Assembly (NCBI GenBank): GCA_910585405.1
Contig: CAJUDO010000009.1
Span: 1-64,000 of the forward strand
Reading direction: 5' to 3'
From: an uncultured Peptococcaceae bacterium
Lineage (GTDB): Bacteria; Bacillota; Peptococcia; Peptococcales; Peptococcaceae
DNA: 64,000 nucleotides
The notes beneath the pieces were generated by a model, which saw only the letters and a list, made by a program, of their open reading frames with translations, did not search any database and was not told where the DNA came from. Every line of letters begins with the position of its first letter. The first letter of the stretch is position 1. The position numbers and the translations under genes were made by a program. Positions 17,581 to 27,329 of the stretch are shown piece by piece.

Positions 17581-19053
17581 ATGACAGAGCTATCAACAGA
17601 GGTAAAAAAAGGAAAGTTGGATGTGAATGGAAAGACCATTCTGCATACAGTGATGATGTGTCTTGTGATGTTCGGATTTCGTTATGTACCGGCACCAGGA
17701 GCTGTGACAGAGTATGGTATGGCGGTATTAGGTGTATTCCTTGCACTGGTGTATGGCTGGAGTTTCATCGGCATATTATGGCCCAGTCTTTTAGGAATAT
17801 TTGGCCTGGCATTTGCTGGGTACGGTACAGTGGAAGCGGTTGCGCTAAGTGTAATGAATAATTCCACAGTGTTTATGATGATGGTTGGTTCTCTGGCGTT
17901 TATGGCCTTGATGCAGAGCAAAGCTGCGGACGTTATTATGGCGAAAATTATGGGCAGCAAGATTGCGCAAAAGAGCCCCATGTATACGGTTATGATAATA
18001 TTGGCCGCTACGTTGTTAATTAATAGCTTCGGCGGACAAATGGTATTTTATTTTGGTATTTTTCCGATTATCGTGAGCATGTTGAAAAAATGCGGATATC
18101 CAGTGGGAGATCGGTTTTGTGTCATGTTTCTAACAGGCTTTATGGCTGCAATTCAGTTAGGAATGTGCTTCCGTCCCTTTGTTGGCTGGGGTCTGATGAC
18201 AGCTGGTACAATGATGCAGCTTACACAGACGGTAATTTCCTATGGTGCTTATATGATTATTATGCTGTTGTTGTATATCGTTTTTGTTGTCAGTTATCCA
18301 TTTTTTATGAAACTGTGTGGCTGCGATTTTAATCGTTTGGCCAATGTAAATATTTCAGAAGCTTTTGGTGTGGATAAAAATCAAAAATTAGATTTAGCTC
18401 AGAAAATCGTATTGATTGCGATGGGAATTTTTCTGACGGTGGTCATTGTCGGAAGTATTGCTGGAGAAAAACTGGGCGTGCTGTACACCTATTACAGTCA
18501 GATTGGTGTAGCTGGGATGATGGTCCTTTTCTGGATTGCCATGACGGTGATTAAGATAGATGGCAAACCCATATTGGATTTGCGGGAAGCCAGCAAAATG
18601 TTTACCTGGGATATGTTATTTTTAGTAGCTGTGGCTTTACTGCTCTCCTCGGTGCTGACCAGTCAGGAAACAGGCATCAGTGGTTGGCTGGCCTCCCTGA
18701 TTACGCCGTTCTTTGCAGGAAAAAATCCGATTACCTTTTTGCTGATCTTAGGCATCGTGACAATCATTTTAACTAATGTGGCGAATAATATTGCAATTTG
18801 TTATATTATGATGAATTTAGTGGCGGCGATGTATTTGAATGGATTTCCGGTGGATATTTTGGCTGCAACGATGATTATCTCTACATTTTCCGTATTGGCA
18901 TTTTTGACACCGGCTTCTTCTATGCCGGGTGCCATGTTACATGGCTGTGAGATGTGCACGCCAAAGGCGGTTTACAAAATTATGCCTGTTATTCTCTGCT
19001 ATTTTGTAGTGATTTCGTTAGCAACATTTATTATCGGCGGAATGGTTTTTTAA
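17581..19053 (+). CDS. DASS/SLC13-type anion transporter 1
   Basis: A 490-residue polytopic permease of the divalent-anion/sodium symporter (DASS, SLC13) group with about 11-12 membrane segments. The ATG follows AGGGGGG. The second substrate/sodium loop reads TNVANN at residues 398-403, and a TPASSMPGA reentrant motif follows near residue 441. Known family members import sulfate, C4-dicarboxylates, citrate or other dianions. It is followed after about 77 bases by a paralogue and then an AP-superfamily hydrolase, which suggests uptake of that enzyme's substrate. Composition is like the surrounding chromosome. The exact substrate is unknown. Confidence 0.88.
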   Translation: MTELSTEVKKGKLDVNGKTILHTVMMCLVMFGFRYVPAPGAVTEYGMAVLGVFLALVYGWSFIGILWPSLLGIFGLAFAGYGTVEAVALSVMNNSTVFMMMVGSLAFMALMQSKAADVIMAKIMGSKIAQKSPMYTVMIILAATLLINSFGGQMVFYFGIFPIIVSMLKKCGYPVGDRFCVMFLTGFMAAIQLGMCFRPFVGWGLMTAGTMMQLTQTVISYGAYMIIMLLLYIVFVVSYPFFMKLCGCDFNRLANVNISEAFGVDKNQKLDLAQKIVLIAMGIFLTVVIVGSIAGEKLGVLYTYYSQIGVAGMMVLFWIAMTVIKIDGKPILDLREASKMFTWDMLFLVAVALLLSSVLTSQETGISGWLASLITPFFAGKNPITFLLILGIVTIILTNVANNIAICYIMMNLVAAMYLNGFPVDILAATMIISTFSVLAFLTPASSMPGAMLHGCEMCTPKAVYKIMPVILCYFVVISLATFIIGGMVF

Positions 19054-19130
19054 AAAATAGTTTATTTTGAAAATAATGCAAAAATAAAGATGAAATTTAT
19101 GATTGAAATCATTAAGAGAGGAAGATGACG

Positions 19131-20576
19131 ATGAGCACTGAAACGAAAAAGAAAGATCTCACAATAGTTCATTTAGTTGTTATTTTAGCATGTATGTTTT
19201 TGTTTCGACTGATTCCGGCGCCTGCGCCGATTACGCCTTATGGGATGGCGGTACTGGGAATTTTTTTAGGTCTGGTTTATGGCTGGACATTTTGCGGTAT
19301 GCTGTGGCCGAGCTTGTTGGGCATGGTAGCGCTTGCCTTTACTGATTATGGGACTTTCACCCAGGTTGCGGTTGGCTCCTGGGGAAATGCTAATCTATTT
19401 ATGCTGATTGTAGGCACACTAGCTTGTTCGGCAATTGGACAGTCGAATAGTTCCAAGTTAATTATTGCCAAGCTATTGAATATGAATTTGCTGAAGGGAA
19501 GACCGTTGGTCATCATTACAGCCCTGTTTTTGATTTCCAGTTTGATGGGATTTTTAGCCGGATCTGTGGTAACAGCCATTATTTTAATTCCGTTGACAGC
19601 GCAGCTGTTTGAATCACTGGGATATAAAAAAGGTGATAAATTTGTTGTGATGTCTGTAGTTGGAATTTTAACAGCATGTAATCTGACCATTGGCATGTTT
19701 CCTTTCCTGGGATGGGGACTTATGACAGCAGCGACGGTTACAGCAAGCACTGGATATGCCTTTCCTTCGGGAGCTTGGTTCGTTTGTATGTTAGCCTTTG
19801 TCGTTATGTTCGATGTTTGCTTCCCATTTTTAATGAAGCTGTGTAGGTGCGATTTCAGCAAATTACAAAACGCAAACTTTGCGGAAATGAACAAAGAATT
19901 TGAAAATGGCTTGGACAAACGACAAAAGTTGGTTTTAGGTGGTATGTTGGTATTTATCCTCTGTGCAGTCACGCTGTCTTTCCTGCCAGCAGAAAGCATA
20001 TTTGGTCAGTTTAACACGAGAGTCACATCGGCGGGATTGATGAGTGTCTTAATGGTGTTCTATTTATTGGTAAAGGTGGATGGAAAGCCACTGTTGGACA
20101 TGAAGGAAGCAGCTGCTAATTATTTTTGGGATTTAACTATCTTATTTGCCATTGCGATTTTAGTTTCCAATGTGATGACATCGGAAGGGACTGGAATCAG
20201 CGTATTCTGTGCAACCGCAATCACGCCAATCATGGCCAAATTGGGGAATATCGGTTTTCTGGCGGTTCTATGTATTGTGACAATTTTCCTGACAAATGTA
20301 GCAAATAATATGGCAGTGTGTTTTATCATGCTGAATATCATCTGTATGATGTTTAATAACGGTGTTGTGTTCAATATGCCAGCAGCAGTGTTAATGGTAA
20401 CAATGCTCTCTTTAATAGGCATCGTAACGCCGGCATCTTCTGTAATAGGTGCTTTTATTCACTCCCATCCGGGTGTAACCCCAACAGCAGTTTATAAATG
20501 GGCAACAGTTACGTGTTTATTCAGTGTCATTCTTATGTTGGTTATCATTGTTCCGTTGAGCAGTATCCTATTCTAA
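19131..20576 (+). CDS. DASS/SLC13-type anion transporter 2
   Basis: A 481-residue paralogue of the preceding permease. The start is ATG 19131 (MSTETKKKDL), which has better spacing from AGAGGA than the ATG at 19125. N-terminal LIPAPAPITPYGMAVLGIF is nearly the same as in transporter 1. TNVANN lies at residues 388-393 and TPASSVIGAF near residue 430. Two adjacent paralogues could be alternative carriers, or an importer and an exchanger for substrate and product. The gene ends 116 bases before the hydrolase, with no terminator seen, so co-transcription is likely. Confidence 0.88.
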   Translation: MSTETKKKDLTIVHLVVILACMFLFRLIPAPAPITPYGMAVLGIFLGLVYGWTFCGMLWPSLLGMVALAFTDYGTFTQVAVGSWGNANLFMLIVGTLACSAIGQSNSSKLIIAKLLNMNLLKGRPLVIITALFLISSLMGFLAGSVVTAIILIPLTAQLFESLGYKKGDKFVVMSVVGILTACNLTIGMFPFLGWGLMTAATVTASTGYAFPSGAWFVCMLAFVVMFDVCFPFLMKLCRCDFSKLQNANFAEMNKEFENGLDKRQKLVLGGMLVFILCAVTLSFLPAESIFGQFNTRVTSAGLMSVLMVFYLLVKVDGKPLLDMKEAAANYFWDLTILFAIAILVSNVMTSEGTGISVFCATAITPIMAKLGNIGFLAVLCIVTIFLTNVANNMAVCFIMLNIICMMFNNGVVFNMPAAVLMVTMLSLIGIVTPASSVIGAFIHSHPGVTPTAVYKWATVTCLFSVILMLVIIVPLSSILF

Positions 20577-20692
20577 TAACGTTTCTTTATTTGTCAACTT
20601 TCTTTGTTAAATTGAGATGATTTTGTCGGCAGAAAAAAGCTTTTACCGGCAAAGCATCAATTTAAAATATTAATCAAAAAGGAGTGTTCTTT

Positions 20693-22771
20693 ATGGACAG
20701 AAAGGCAAGAACAGAAAAGCTTATGGTTTTGGGCGTTGATGGCTTAGACCCACGTTTGACACGGAAGTATGTAGATGCAGGACTGCTACCCAATTTCAAA
20801 AAATTGATCGAAAAAGGCGCACAGCGTCATGATTTGGTGATGTTAGGCGCACAGCCGACTGTGACACCGCCGCAGTGGACCACATTAGGCTATGGCTGCA
20901 ATCCTTATATTCACGGGATTACCCAGTTTGGACGTACCATTCCGGGAAAAATCCATCGTTATGACTATAATGTAGACTCTCGTATTGTAACGGCAGAACC
21001 GGTTTGGAATTGCTTTGTAGAAGCTGGCAAGAAAACCTTGGTGATGCATTGGCCGGGCGGCGCTTGGCCTCCAACCAGTGACAGAGAAGAGTTATTTGTC
21101 ATTGATGGTTCTGCACCGGGCTCTGTCGGTTCTGCTGCAATGCAGGTCGATACAGAGTTGTTTGTTGGTGCCAGTGAAAAATTTGAAACGGCAACATTTG
21201 TAGCGCGGAAAGTAGCAGACGCGGTAGCGCCTTGCGTAATCAATAAACTGCCGGAGGAAACTTTGACGGCCAATGATACTGCCAAAGGAATGAAAATGCA
21301 GGTGGCTATGGCAGGCAATAAAGAATTGATGGAGCAGATTGATGCCAGTGGCATGGAAACGGTTAATGTCATTACAAATGACAGCGAAGGTTTTGGCACA
21401 CGGGCAGGAGACTTCCCACAGAATTTGAACAACTGTATTTCTCCTATCAAACCGGCAACAGGCTGGGCCAACGCACCGGAAGGCGCTAAAGAGTTCCAAA
21501 TTTTGATCTGCGGTGGTTTGATTCGTCGTTTAGGCTTGATTATTAAAAATAAAGATGGTATTTATGATACCGTGCAGGTGTATAAGAGCAAAAAAGAGAC
21601 TGTGCCGATGGCAACATTGCCGGTAGGAAAGATGATCTACAATATCATTGATGATGTGATTGAAGATGAAAAAACTTATCGTGCGACCCGTCATTACAAG
21701 CTGATGACACTGAAAGAGGACGGCTCTGAACTGAAATTGTATTTGTCTGCAGCGATGGACACCGAATGCGATACAGTACTGCATCCAAAACGTCTGGCAA
21801 AGGAATTGTTTGAAAATGTCGGGCCATTCCCGCCGCAGTCTCAGATTTATATTCAGGATATTGATACCCAGACGGCGATGATTGAGGTATGGGACAATGT
21901 AGTCGATTGGTATATCAAAGTATTTGACTATATGATTGAGACAGAAGGCATTGAAGTTATTTTCAGCCATTTACATTCTGTGGATTTTGTGGAACATACT
22001 TTCATCCGCTATATGCATGGGCTTGGATTTAATAAGTATGATCAGTCTGTATATGAGAGCTGGATGGAAAGACTATATCAACAGTGTGACCGCTATTTGG
22101 GAAGTATGCTGCATTATATGGAGGAAGGTTGGACCATTATGGTGACTTCCGACCATGCGCAGGTTGCGCCGTATCATATGCCGCCAGCTATTGGTGATAT
22201 GTGTGGGATTAATACTGGCTTGATGAAGGAACTGGGCTATACGGTCTTGCTGAAAGATGAACACGGAAATGATACAAAGAAAATAGACTGGAGCAAAACC
22301 AGAGCAGTCGCTTCTCAGGGGAATGATATTTTCATCAATCTGAAGGGGAGAGAAAAAAATGGGATTGTAGACCCGGCTGATCAATATGAATTAGAAGAAC
22401 AGATTATGACGGATTTGTATGGCTATAGAAGTCCAGAGACTGGCAAGCGTGTAATTGCATTAGCAGTACGCAATAAAGATGCTGTGTTACTAGGTTATGG
22501 CGGTCCAACAGCTGGCGACATTTGCTTTTGGGTAACAGAAGGTTATAACTATGACCACTGTGATTCCTTGTCCACAGCCTACGGTGCTTGCGATACCTCA
22601 TCTTCTCCAATCTTTATTGCAGCAGGTCCGGGATTGAAGGAAGGATATGAAACAAACCGTGTGATTCGTCAGGTGGACTTGGCAGCAACTTGCTGTGCAT
22701 TATTAGGCACTAGAATGCCGGCTGATTGTGAAGGTGCGCCAGTATATCAGATTTTTGCAGAAGAATTTTAA
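20693..22771 (+). CDS. Alkaline-phosphatase-superfamily phosphodiesterase/sulfatase-like hydrolase 1
   Basis: A 692-residue member of the type I phosphodiesterase/nucleotide pyrophosphatase group. ATG 20693 has AAGGAG 7-8 bases upstream. First metal Asp is D16 in GVDGLDP; the putative nucleophile is T58 in PTVTPPQW, aligned with the family's PTKTFPN. A later HSVDFVEH and TSDHAQV supply the remaining Asp/His ligands, and CNPYIHGI matches the family's HGI. No signal peptide is visible, so it should act in the cytoplasm, unlike most secreted relatives. The family cleaves phosphodiesters, phosphomonoesters or sulfate esters, so the substrate class remains open. It follows two DASS permeases and is paralogous to the enzyme at 28.4 kb. 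Confidence 0.85.
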   Translation: MDRKARTEKLMVLGVDGLDPRLTRKYVDAGLLPNFKKLIEKGAQRHDLVMLGAQPTVTPPQWTTLGYGCNPYIHGITQFGRTIPGKIHRYDYNVDSRIVTAEPVWNCFVEAGKKTLVMHWPGGAWPPTSDREELFVIDGSAPGSVGSAAMQVDTELFVGASEKFETATFVARKVADAVAPCVINKLPEETLTANDTAKGMKMQVAMAGNKELMEQIDASGMETVNVITNDSEGFGTRAGDFPQNLNNCISPIKPATGWANAPEGAKEFQILICGGLIRRLGLIIKNKDGIYDTVQVYKSKKETVPMATLPVGKMIYNIIDDVIEDEKTYRATRHYKLMTLKEDGSELKLYLSAAMDTECDTVLHPKRLAKELFENVGPFPPQSQIYIQDIDTQTAMIEVWDNVVDWYIKVFDYMIETEGIEVIFSHLHSVDFVEHTFIRYMHGLGFNKYDQSVYESWMERLYQQCDRYLGSMLHYMEEGWTIMVTSDHAQVAPYHMPPAIGDMCGINTGLMKELGYTVLLKDEHGNDTKKIDWSKTRAVASQGNDIFINLKGREKNGIVDPADQYELEEQIMTDLYGYRSPETGKRVIALAVRNKDAVLLGYGGPTAGDICFWVTEGYNYDHCDSLSTAYGACDTSSSPIFIAAGPGLKEGYETNRVIRQVDLAATCCALLGTRMPADCEGAPVYQIFAEEF

Positions 22772-22829
22772 GGGAAACAGTAAGGCCAGGAGAGGCTGAC
22801 GCGTTCATCTAAAGAAAAATGAAATAGAG

Positions 22830-22876
22830 CAGAGCTGCAGCAGGAAATTTTTAAACTGTTGCAGCTCTGTTTTTTA
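22830..22876 (+). terminator. Terminator after hydrolase 1
   Basis: CAGAGCTGCAGCA (22830-22842) pairs with TGTTGCAGCTCTG (22857-22869), one wobble, followed by TTTTTT. It ends the block A transporter-hydrolase operon. The remaining 22877-23080 shows only AT-rich sequence and the ribosome site of the next, broken gene. Confidence 0.88.
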
Positions 22877-23080
22877 TATATGAATCATGTACAAACCTGA
22901 TAGCTCATAAAAACTCGAATACATTGCGGCAGGAGTTAATATGAACTAAGAAATAAAGCGGTAGTAGGAAATGTCAACTAGAAAATAAATAAAAAATTAT
23001 GTATAGTTTAATTAGAAAAATTAATGAGGTCGCAATGACACAGTATGTTTGTGCGGGAATCATAAAAGGAGGGCATTTTT

Positions 23081-24321
23081 ATGACTAAGAAAATTGATGA
23101 AAGACTTCCGCGGGAGATTGGCGTAGGTGCAGCATTACCTAATCACGCTGCTGTAAAATCACCGTGGGAAAAGCTGGTGTCGTATCATGATGCGGTGCAT
23201 TATGTTTGACGTTATAGTGCCGTATTCAGTGCGGCAGTAATGCAGGCGTTTCGAATTCTGGTGCCTGACTATGTGGAGCACAGTAAGGCGCTGTGTGCTA
23301 ATGCCTATAAACGGTTATATGTGCCGTTTTCTCAGATGGTAGGACCAATGGCCATGGAATAGCATCATATTCATCCTTTTTGCCGGGGAAACTTTGTCGG
23401 TGCGTTAAATGGCGATTCCGGTGACGACAAACTAATGATGTATGGGAAAGTGAATGACTTTGGCACTTATCGCGCAGAAAAGGAGTTGGATGCTTGCCCC
23501 TGGGACATCGTAAGCTCAGAACTATGCCGTGCGACAACCCAATCGCTGCAGGGTGTTGCCGATGGCGAAGCGAAGTATTTACAACCCGGACCGAAAATTG
23601 AATATCATATGGTAGAGGCAAAGGGCTGTGGTGATTTGCATTGCCGTATTGTAGCGGAAAGTAGGGAGAAATATCCTATGCCGGAGCATGAACAATGGGA
23701 ATGCTTTGGTCCGGTAGCGACTGCAGATCAGATTAAATTTACACCGGAGGAGGAATGGCTGATTGAGTCGCAGATGTTCCGCGCAGAATGCAATTATACA
23801 TTCTGCAATGGTACCTGTATGGAATGCGACTCTACTGGCCCTATCCCATGGTGTATCAATTCACAGGAGCAACCTACATTTTTCCCACGATTGATGATTT
23901 GATTGCAGACGGCACGTTAGATGAAGCATTTGTGGACCATGTATTGAAATGCGGGTGTGAAGCGGCAGGCAAAGCGGCTTTTGGAGAATTCTATGCCAAA
24001 GAGGGACTGCAGAACTAGCTGGGTGTACCGAAAGACGTTGAGGACGGCAGCGTGATGGGCGCCCACATTGAAATGGTGCTACAATGTATGAGGGTTCCTT
24101 ATAAGATTGAAGCCTTCAATCAGGAAGAGGTTATTTATGTGATTGACTCTAATGCCTTAGGCAACCGGATGCCGAAACAAGTGGACGGATATATTGCCTT
24201 TTGGTATGGTATGACCAAACCGCTGGTGAACGCGATGTGGAGCTTATGGGAAGAAGCAGACGGTACGACGGAAGATAAGATGCGCATTAAGATTGCCAAG
24301 AAGCTTGATAAATTCTGTTGA
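23081..24321 (+). pseudogene. Decayed catabolic gene of unknown family
   Basis: Reading starts at ATG 23081 with a good AAAGGAGG. The frame is broken by TGA at 23207 and TAG at 23360, shifts frame at about 23820-23850, and meets another TAG at 24016 before the end at 24321. Joined, the pieces give a protein of about 410 residues with many Cys (KGCGDLHCR, ECNYTFCNGT, LKCGCEAAG), no membrane segment and no signal peptide. I cannot name the family; Cys-rich hydrolase or lyase-like proteins are possible. Sequence between the lesions is well preserved, so inactivation looks recent. It lies between hydrolase 1 and an IS element and was presumably a working part of block A. Confidence 0.85.
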
Positions 24322-24457
24322 CAAAAATTTACGAAAAGGGGGTATGAGAATGTATGCGAAAAATGTATACAAATTTTGAGTTTCCGCAATTTTATCCATA
24401 GGACCTCATTTTCACAGCCATCAGCAAAAACAACTAAAAAAAATGCCAAAAATATAA

Positions 24458-24532
24458 GGAATCCTCTTCCTTTTTGTAGTAAAATTAAGTCACCACAACA
24501 AAACCATACTAAACAAAAAAGAGGAGGATTCC
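24458..24532 (+). promoter_or_regulatory. Hairpin hiding the transposase ribosome site
   Basis: GGAATCCTCTTC (24458-24469) can pair with GAGGAGGATTCC (24521-24532), one wobble. The right arm contains the GAGGAGG ribosome site of the transposase. Transcripts entering from outside the element would fold and block translation, a known safety device of IS4-type and other elements. Confidence 0.65.
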
Positions 24533-24534
24533 CT

Positions 24535-25791
24535 GTGGTTAATTTTACAACAAATACTTATCAAATGAAACGAGAAATTTTAACTTTTTCAAATAAAATT
24601 TCCAGAGAGCTTTCTAAGCCGGAGCGGAAATTTACTGCTGATATCACTTATGGTATGCTTGCTTCCGGCAGTTGCCTTCTTACCGACATTGTTGACCAGC
24701 TCCACGAAAATTTCCAAAAGGTCAATTCCGTGGAACGCCTTACAAGACACCTAAACAAAGGAACTCCTGTAAAAGCTTTAAATTCTTATCTGTCCGTTGT
24801 CCGTAAATGATGGGTTCCTGATGATCCCATCATTTACGTGGATGACAGTGATGTCGTGAAACCTGATGGTTATAAATTTGAGGCTCTCGGCATTGTTAGA
24901 GATGGTTCAAAGAGCACTAAAACAAAAAATATTTATGAAAAAGGCTACTATGTGACAGAAGCCTGTGTGCTGACAAAAAGTGATCACCCTGTCAGCATCT
25001 TTTCTGAGATACATTCATCTAAAGAAAAGAACTTCACATCCACGAATGATATAACCTTTTCTGCAATGGAGCGTGGGGCAGCCCTCTTTAAAAAGGCCAC
25101 CTTTGTCATGGATAGAGGGTATGATGACAACAAAATGTTCCTTAAACTTGATGAGCTGGAACAGGATTACGTCATCCGCCTTACTGCAAAACGCAAACTC
25201 TTTTTCCATGGAAAATGGATTCCTGCCACACAGTTACGGAATCAACGGAAGGGAAAAATCAAAACCCTGTTAACCTACAAAGGGAAACGCCACGAAGCAT
25301 ATCTTTCCCATGTAAAAGTACAGATTACCGCTTCCAGAAAAGATATTTATCTTGTTCTTGTCTACGGCATTACAGAGCATCCGATGATGCTCGCCACTAA
25401 CAAAGTGATTAAATCAAAAGAGGATGTCATAAACGTTGCAAAGGCGTATTTTTCAAGATGGCGAATTGAGGAATATTTTCGCTGTAAAAAGCAGGTGTTT
25501 CATTTTGAAAACTTTCGGGTTCGAAAGCTGGCCGCTATCAATGCTTTAAATTTTTACATTACTTTATGCATGGCTTTCCTGGCACATATATCCATGAAGC
25601 CAGAAACAAGTGTCATTAAGGTTTCTATTATACAGACATCAAATCCTATAAAAGAAAAAGTACACTTCTTCTATTACCGACTGGCAAAAGGCATTTCCGG
25701 CATATTGTCTTATGCAAAAGAAGGTGTCAGGCTGTGGTTTCGAATAAAGCGTCCAACATACCACCAACTCTGCCTTAAGCTGCTTGTCTGA
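24535..25791 (+). pseudogene. IS4-family transposase, broken by a stop codon
   Basis: GTG 24535 follows GAGGAGG by 7 bases. The frame reads about 418 residues with one TGA at 24808-24810, directly before a Trp codon. The DDE domain begins with VDDSDVVKPDG. The IS4-family signature Y-(2)-R-(3)-E-(6)-K is exact in YFSRWRIEEYFRCKK (from 25447). A second catalytic Asp fits FVMDRGYDD. The nonsense codon sits just before the first catalytic Asp, so this copy should not make active transposase. I could not find convincing terminal inverted repeats or target duplications by eye; the element ends lie roughly at 24.33-24.46 kb and 25.80-25.86 kb. Confidence 0.88.
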
Positions 25792-25843
25792 ATAGATAAA
25801 AGAATATGTCTCCCAAAGTCCGGTTCCCGCGGGGCTTATTTAA

Positions 25844-26934
25844 GTGTCTCTATTTATAGGATTGCCACTCTTAATGCTTCAGATAAGTCGAAACTTGGCA
25901 CTATGGGCAGATATACTCGTCTTTTTATTACAATTTACGGAAACTCAAGATACAAATATGATGATAGGAAACGCAAAGAACACAATGGCTGTGCGCACGA
26001 CGGTTAGCTGGTATTTATGGACCCATCAACTAATTGAGGTGACGGGAAAAGATGCAGCGCCGTTTTTGGATTTGATTTTTGCCAATCCTATCGCAACATT
26101 GAAGGTCGGCAGAGAACGTTATACGACGATGCTCAATGAGCAGGCGAAAATTATAGACGATGTAGTGGTCATTCGCTTAAAGGAAGAAAAATTTTGGATT
26201 TCTACTTTATTTGCAGCTAATATGTTAGCATGGATGGCACAGCATAAAAAAGATTTTTGCGTTGAAATGGAGGATGTAACGAAGCAGTATCATATGTATG
26301 CGGTTCAGGGCCCCAATTCTCAAGCTTTGGTGAATGCCCTTGTGAGAAACGCCATTGATGAGCTGAAATTTTTCAGTATTTGTGATAATTGGATTGAGGA
26401 TGTGCCGGTTTTACCGGTGAGAAATTTGGCTATGAAATCTATATTCCGGCGAATCAGTGTCAGTTCTTGGAGGAAAAGCTGCGTCAATATGGAGAACCAT
26501 TGCATGCAGTGGAAGTGACGGAGTTTCAAATTATGGTCTGGACATTGCCGACAGAAGCTGGGTTATATTACATGCGCGACCTGATGCACATCAATCCGCT
26601 GGAGGTTGGTCTGGAACGGGGCATCGGCTGGGAAAAGGAATTTATCGGAAAAGAAGCACTATTGCAGAGTAAGGAACAGGGAGCGCTCCGCGAAATGGTA
26701 GGTTTCACGATGGAGGACGCGGATGTGCGCATTAACGGAAAAAATTTAGGCAGCCCGGGAGCGCCAGTCTATGTAGACGGCGAAGAAATCGGCCGTGTGT
26801 CCAAATTCAATTATAGCTATGTGCAGGAAAAATGTGTCGGTTATATTCTGGCCAAAAAAGGTGCTGTAAAAGAAGGGATGCAGGTTAAAATTAAATCCTA
26901 TGACGCAATAATTACGGAAAAATATTTCCTCTAG
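25844..26934 (+). pseudogene. GcvT-family aminomethyltransferase-like gene, frameshifted
   Basis: The two frames together give a GcvT/folate-binding protein. Frame one carries MAVRTTVSW, IEVTGKDAAPFLD, YTTMLNEQAKIIDD and YAVQGPNSQ. About one base is lost or gained near 26410, after which GEKFGYEIYIP, GLERGIGWEKEFIGKEAL and GYILAKKGAVKEGMQV continue. The first 40 or so residues of the usual GcvT start are not recognisable, probably because the upstream IS insertion damaged them. The family transfers one-carbon units from glycine, sarcosine, dimethylglycine or DMSP-like methyl donors to tetrahydrofolate. With the other pseudogene it suggests a lost demethylation or one-carbon branch of block A. 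Confidence 0.85.
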
Positions 26935-26995
26935 GCAATTGTCGAAAGAAATATATTAAATTTTTTATTTTCAAAAGTAAATTATTAGAATGAAA

Positions 26996-27021
26996 AGAAT
27001 CTTCATAATTTAGAAGATTCT
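26996..27021 (+). repeat. Perfect 9-bp hairpin in an AT-rich gap
   Basis: AGAATCTTC (26996-27004) mirrors GAAGATTCT (27013-27021), without a T-run. It may be a weak terminator for the broken GcvT-like gene. Apart from this and the lysR promoter, 26935-27329 is AT-rich and holds no gene. Confidence 0.4.
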
Positions 27022-27250
27022 ATGAAAAAATGTGTGTAGGGTTGAACGGAGGAAAACTGTTAAATTCTTGTTTGAAGTTCAAAATTATCTATAAGCTATA
27101 TCGTTAATTTCTAAGGGGTAAGGTCATGGTTTGGACTTTATCCTTTATTTGCATAGAGAGAGGTTTTTGCGTAGAACATAAAAATACTTTTTGATTATAA
27201 AAAAGATATTAATTAAACAAATAAAAATACTTGTTTTTTAGGAATAATGT

Positions 27251-27278
27251 TTGCAAATTATAGTAATCGCAGTATAAT
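27251..27278 (+). promoter_or_regulatory. Promoter of the lysR-type gene
   Basis: TTGCAA (27251-27256) and a perfect TATAAT (27273-27278) are 16 bases apart, about 50 bases before the start codon. Confidence 0.6.
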
Positions 27279-27329
27279 TAATACTAATAGTATATGGTTT
27301 TATTTATTGGTTTTTGGGAGGAGGAAAAA

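Larger units (their letters stand above)
24400..25850 (+). mobile_element. IS4-family insertion sequence (ends approximate)
   Basis: The element contains the broken transposase gene and its translation-blocking hairpin. It sits between two decayed catabolic genes and probably removed the promoter or N-terminal part of the downstream GcvT-like gene. The boundaries are estimates, because no clear inverted repeats were seen. Confidence 0.7.

Noticed and set aside
23207..24018. In-frame TGA and TAG codons read as selenocysteine or pyrrolysine
   Set aside because: The same gene also has a frameshift and both stop types, and no SECIS-like hairpin is visible after the TGA. A pseudogene is simpler.
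24808..24810. TGA in the transposase as programmed readthrough
   Set aside because: IS4-family transposases do not need readthrough, and no slippery site or stimulatory structure is seen at this point.
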